Origin: a bacterium | GTDB lineage: Bacteria; Planctomycetota; SZUA-567 | Assembly: GCA_003245715.1 (NCBI GenBank) | Contig: QKCJ01000029.1 | Coordinates: 1-64,000, forward strand | Direction of reading: 5' to 3' | Length of the DNA stretch: 64,000 nucleotides | Shown here: one piece after another, positions 61,821 through 64,000 of the stretch | How the letters are laid out: the number at the start of each line of letters is the position of its first letter | How positions within the stretch are numbered: the stretch's first letter is position 1 | The notes under the pieces: generated by a model | Told to the model about the DNA's origin: nothing | The model's database searches: none | Seen by the model: only the letters and a program-made list of their open reading frames with translations | Made by a program: the position numbers and the translations under genes

Positions 61821-62087
61821 ATGTCTAAAGTCAAGTGGAGTTTAGCGGGAATTGCAAGTACTGTTTTCACGGGGTGTTCTGAAAAGTCAGGATCTGATGT
61901 GGCGGCGCAAATCCAGAAACTGGCCAGCAGTATCGAGCAGCTAAATGATTTTGCTTTCTATCTGATAGTCGGCGCAATCGTTGCTGTTCTGGCAATTGGG
62001 GGTATCGGGTTATTTGTCGGCGCCGGGATCGGATCGTCGGCACGTAACATTTCTGAGATTGATTATGAGGAGGATGAGTATGAATAA
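61821..62087 (+). CDS. small lipoprotein with a C-terminal transmembrane helix (intact copy)
   Basis: An 88-residue protein. The signal peptide ends at VFTGC, so Cys 19 would be acylated. A short helical segment (AAQIQKLASSIEQL, about 29-43) leads to a transmembrane helix (about 47-68, FYLIVGAIVAVLAIGGIGLF) and an acidic tail EIDYEEDEYE. Lipid anchor and transmembrane helix in one short chain is unusual. GCGGAGG precedes ATG 61821. Its end overlaps the start of the CW-motif gene by eight bases, so the two are coupled. I know no family. Confidence 0.65.
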   Translation: MSKVKWSLAGIASTVFTGCSEKSGSDVAAQIQKLASSIEQLNDFAFYLIVGAIVAVLAIGGIGLFVGAGIGSSARNISEIDYEEDEYE

Positions 62088-62490
62088 ATATTTTACACTT
62101 GTAAAGTATGGTGCAAGAAGTTGCCTCGCCTGTTGGAAGCCTGTGCCTGTACCAGAACCAAAGAAGCCACAAAATATTGAGAAGTATGGTTTTCTTGGAC
62201 GGGCTGCGCTCAGCCTGCAGTATTCATTTTTGCAGCTTGAGTACGCTATCAGCAGAGGCGGGAGGTTACGTGAGTGGGCGAAGCTGAATGTGCTTCTGGG
62301 GATAATAATTGGTATCCCGGCTCTGATTGTCTTGCCAATGTTGTCACTGGCAGTTGCGGGGATCTGCGCAATATCACTGTCCTTACTGGCTACGGTGAAG
62401 GCAATTTTTTATATTATTCTTTATGCCCTGGCCTCAGCCGCTCTAGTTACTGCAGCGGGTATGTTTGTTAAATCGAAACATAAAAAGTAA
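62080..62490 (+). CDS. CW-motif membrane protein (intact copy)
   Basis: A 136-residue protein. The N-terminal 40 residues include CLACWKPVPVPEP (C-x2-C-W-K-P), then a positively charged helix SRGGRLREWAKLN (about 60-72), and two hydrophobic spans (about 73-100 and 104-128) ending in KSKHKK. Two transmembrane helices with cytoplasmic ends are likely. The start codon at 62080 lies inside the lipoprotein gene, behind GAGGAGG. It is a duplicate of the gene at 61416. Function unknown; the tight coupling suggests a complex of the two proteins. Confidence 0.65.
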   Translation: MNKYFTLVKYGARSCLACWKPVPVPEPKKPQNIEKYGFLGRAALSLQYSFLQLEYAISRGGRLREWAKLNVLLGIIIGIPALIVLPMLSLAVAGICAISLSLLATVKAIFYIILYALASAALVTAAGMFVKSKHKK

Positions 62491-62515
62491 ATCTATTTTA
62501 ATGAAGGGATTTATC

Positions 62516-62983
62516 ATGATCAGATTAAGTGCGAGTTTAAGTAAGAAGGTGCCTATTGAAGGATTGAGCTATTCCTCCCAGAGTTTTATGGCCGGGCTTG
62601 AGGTGGAGATCTCTGAGCAGAGCAATAATAGCCAGATCTGTTCACGGATGCGGGAGTTGTACCAGATGCTTGAGGAAAGTATCAATGATCAAATCAGACA
62701 GCATAATAAAAATGAATCTGTTCCAAACAAATCCGCTGACATGTCAAACAGAACTTCTCAACCTCGTAATAGCCAGAAGCGGCGTGAAAATAAAAACTAC
62801 CCGGCAAGTCAGGCTCAGTTAAAAGCGATTGCGGCTATCAGGCATGAGCGGGAACTTGAGGAGGTTGAACTGTCCAGGATTATCCGGCAGAATTTCTCAA
62901 AAGAGGCTCCGGCTGATCTCTCCATGAAGGAGGCGTCAAAGCTGATAACCTTGCTCAACAGTCAGGGCAGAGAAGCTGGTTGA
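62516..62983 (+). CDS. element-encoded hypothetical protein, possibly nucleic-acid related
   Basis: A 155-residue soluble protein. The N-terminus MIRLSASLSKKVPIEGL and SSQSFMAGLEVEI form a beta-rich start; then a helix MRELYQMLEESINDQI; a low-complexity linker (about 62-100); and a C-terminal helical module QAQLKAIAAIRHERELEEVE and APADLSMKEASKLITLLNS. The last pattern resembles short tails on phage recombination and DNA-handling proteins as I remember them, which is weak evidence. ATG 62516 follows AAGGGA. It lies between the CW-motif gene and the structured RNA region. Confidence 0.6.
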   Translation: MIRLSASLSKKVPIEGLSYSSQSFMAGLEVEISEQSNNSQICSRMRELYQMLEESINDQIRQHNKNESVPNKSADMSNRTSQPRNSQKRRENKNYPASQAQLKAIAAIRHERELEEVELSRIIRQNFSKEAPADLSMKEASKLITLLNSQGREAG

Positions 62984-62991
62984 TTTTAGTC

Positions 62992-63020
62992 TTGACAATA
63001 ACCGGTCCGGCGCATTTACT
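62992..63020 (+). promoter_or_regulatory. candidate promoter for the structured RNA region
   Basis: Perfect TTGACA at 62992-62997 with TTTACT at 63015-63020, spacer 17. TACTAT at 63017-63022 is an alternative -10. Confidence 0.45.
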
Positions 63021-63141
63021 ATAGAGTAAGTCAAGCTGCTGATATTACACAGATTGTTTCTGTTAAAGCGGCCGGATAGGGCGACATTTTTTATAGCATG
63101 GACAGATGGCATGATTAAGGACATTCAGCCCAGTCCACGCG

Positions 63142-63177
63142 GCGATGCAGGCAGGAAATAATTTTAAGTTGCATCGC
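63142..63177 (+). repeat. hairpin, eight-pair perfect stem
   Basis: GCGATGCA at 63142-63149 and TGCATCGC at 63170-63177 are perfect complements with a 20-base loop. It belongs to the structured region between the promoter candidate and the PLD gene. Confidence 0.6.
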
Positions 63178-63255
63178 GGGAATAAAAAACAGGAGAAAGC
63201 TTACGGATAGGTAAGAGAACTAACTACATTTAATTTTGATGCGTTTAGACATTAA

Positions 63256-63391
63256 AACTATACCCAAACTACCACACGGAAAATAGTAATGTCCAAGCCA
63301 CGCTTCGAGCCATCATATGCTAAGCGCGCCCCGTATTGGGGTGCAGCTCAGTCGTGGTTTGAAGCGGGGTGTGGTAGCCCTGGGTATAGTT
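63256..63391 (+). ncRNA. candidate structured RNA, nested rod of about 35 base pairs
   Basis: Four nested helices are visible: AACTATACCC with GGGTATAGTT (10 pairs), CTACCACAC with GTGTGGTAG (9 pairs), CAAGCCACG with CGTGGTTTG (9 pairs, one G-U), and GCGCCCC with GGGGTGC (7 pairs, one G-U, extended by AGC/GCT past a bulge). All are separated by small internal loops, as in a folded RNA rather than an open reading frame. It lies just before the PLD nuclease gene, within the mobile element. I do not recognise the family; attC-site ends are not present. Confidence 0.55.
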
Positions 63392-63446
63392 ACGACAGGT
63401 TGCGCCCCTTTTCTATTGGCCGCTGCCTGTATTTCCCGGGGCAGAT

Positions 63447-64000
63447 ATGGCTATCAATAAAAAATCTCACATCCTGCTGCTTGCAGCAATCTCACTTTGT
63501 TCCTTTATTGCGGGCAGCTTTTCTGGTGTTGACCGTCTGATTATCTCAGAGTTTACACAGTCAGCCAAAGAATCAACCTCCTACTCTTCACAGAAATCCA
63601 AATACAGAGGGACCAGAATTCATAGTTATTTCAGTCCTGATGGCGGGGCTGAGGCGGCTATTCTCAGAGAACTTGATAAAGACTGCCAGAGTGTGACAGT
63701 TGCATTATACTTTTTTACCCGCCGTGAATTGGCCGAAGCTCTGGTAAAAGCAAAAATGCGCGGAGCAAGCGTAGAAGTCTTGCTCGACAAATCCCAGGAG
63801 AACCGTAAGGACAGCCTTGTAGATCTCCTGCTTGCCAGTGACATCCCCGTCTATATCGATACTGAGCACAGGATCATGCATAACAAATTTGCCATCATCG
63901 GCAAGTCCACAGTAATAACCGGCAGCCAGAACTGGACGTACAGCGCAGAGAAGAAGAATGCTGAGAATACGCTTGTAATCAGAAATAATTATCATCTGGC
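63447..64000 (+). CDS. phospholipase D-family nuclease, 3' end beyond the window
   Basis: The first 184 residues of an exported or membrane-tethered protein of the PLD/Nuc family. Residues 1-25 are a hydrophobic signal or anchor. IHSYFSPDGGAEAAILREL (in part, YFSPDGGAEAAIL) and VALYFFTRRELAEAL open the nuclease domain, and the catalytic HxK is in MHNKFAIIG followed by GSQNWTYSAEKKNAEN. The HKD Asp is Gly here (HxKx4G instead of HxKx4D), a deviation from the family pattern. Start ATG 63447 lies behind CCCGGGG. It runs off the right edge, in frame. Confidence 0.82.
   Translation, partial: MAINKKSHILLLAAISLCSFIAGSFSGVDRLIISEFTQSAKESTSYSSQKSKYRGTRIHSYFSPDGGAEAAILRELDKDCQSVTVALYFFTRRELAEALVKAKMRGASVEVLLDKSQENRKDSLVDLLLASDIPVYIDTEHRIMHNKFAIIGKSTVITGSQNWTYSAEKKNAENTLVIRNNYHL

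Larger units (their letters stand above)
62984..63446. other. 463-base non-coding region rich in RNA-like structure
   Basis: I see no protein gene I trust here. It contains a TTGACA promoter candidate, a hairpin at 63142-63177, and a 136-base nested rod at 63256-63391. A short ORF beginning at 63289 lies across the rod and is probably spurious. Confidence 0.65.

Noticed and set aside
63256-63391. Integron attC site
   Set aside because: The ends lack the RYYYAAC and GTTRRRY core sites, and no integron integrase or cassette array is present.
63028-63446. Retron msr-msd RNA
   Set aside because: No reverse transcriptase lies in the window; the neighbour is a PLD nuclease. It could only be reconsidered with sequence beyond the right edge.
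63289-63540. 83-residue ORF across the structured RNA
   Set aside because: It runs over both arms of the long rod and into the PLD gene in another frame, with no ribosome site or protein-like pattern.
1-64000. CRISPR arrays, insertion sequences and rRNA genes
   Set aside because: I found no regularly spaced direct repeats with spacers, no transposase frame and no rRNA sequence.

Overview
The window looks like chromosome from a flagellated, Gram-negative-type bacterium of moderate GC, roughly 45-48 percent by eye. It has two membranes: there are Kdo-8-phosphate phosphatase, an LptA-like protein, a LolA-like lipoprotein and many lipoproteins. The mix of DapL-type aminotransferase, McsB-type arginine kinase outside a Firmicutes context, a type II pseudopilin with the FTLIEML leader, many predicted lipoproteins with Ca-binding loops, and an integrase of a style I associate with planctomycetes suggests the PVC group (Lentisphaerota/Kiritimatiellota/Verrucomicrobiota-like). 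This placement is inference from gene content, not a phylogeny.

Layout, host part (1-53.7 kb). 0.2-8.4 kb: a ferredoxin-ETF alpha fusion, an esterase, an EF-hand lipoprotein, a diaminopimelate-type aminotransferase, a metallophosphoesterase pair, a lipoprotein with Ca-binding loops and a HAD phosphatase. 8.5-13.5 kb: a tightly overlapping operon, HDOD - phoH - a tandem inactivated trypsin-like/PDZ protein - folK - HD-domain protein. 13.5-15.9 kb: fliN/fliY-like, fliM and a DivIC-like protein on the minus strand. 16-20.6 kb: metalloprotease-like protein, fabG, a small siroheme sulfite reductase, a radical SAM protein. 20.6-23.3 kb, minus strand: ECF sigma factor, small membrane protein, Spy-like protein, pseudopilin, charged membrane protein. 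23.6-25.1 kb: flgB-flgC behind a sigma-54-type promoter, then fliE with its own promoter. 25.2-32.3 kb: phosphohexomutase, RluD-type synthase, LolA-like lipoprotein plus RND/MMPL transporter. 32.4-42.3 kb, minus strand: two TPR proteins, a giant LptA/OstA-like protein, kdsC and an alpha-2-macroglobulin. 42.5-49.2 kb: EndoQ-like nuclease, STAS protein, then an overlapping hslO - plsC - PIN/TRAM protein - mcsB operon. 49.3-53.6 kb: acnB and a DegP/HtrA protease.

Mobile part (53.66 kb to the right edge). A tRNA-Gln(CUG) gene carries an integrated element. Its integrase gene lies antisense and takes its last codons and stop from the tRNA gene, so the left attachment site is the tRNA. Then come an AlpA/Xis-type regulator, a cluster of four GTACGCAA-type repeats resembling an iteron origin, an archaeo-eukaryotic-type primase fused to a helicase-type ATPase, a gene-poor regulatory stretch with a probable small RNA, an AT-rich gene of unknown function, a decayed and an intact copy of a lipoprotein + membrane-protein gene pair, a small protein gene, a strongly structured non-coding stretch and the start of a PLD-family nuclease cut by the window edge. 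No right attachment site is visible.

The most novel candidates are the duplicated lipoprotein/membrane-protein module with the adjacent long structured RNA (61.0-63.45 kb), the putative replication-origin repeats of the integrated element, the doubly inactivated HtrA-like protein, and the roughly 1,047-residue LptA-like protein.
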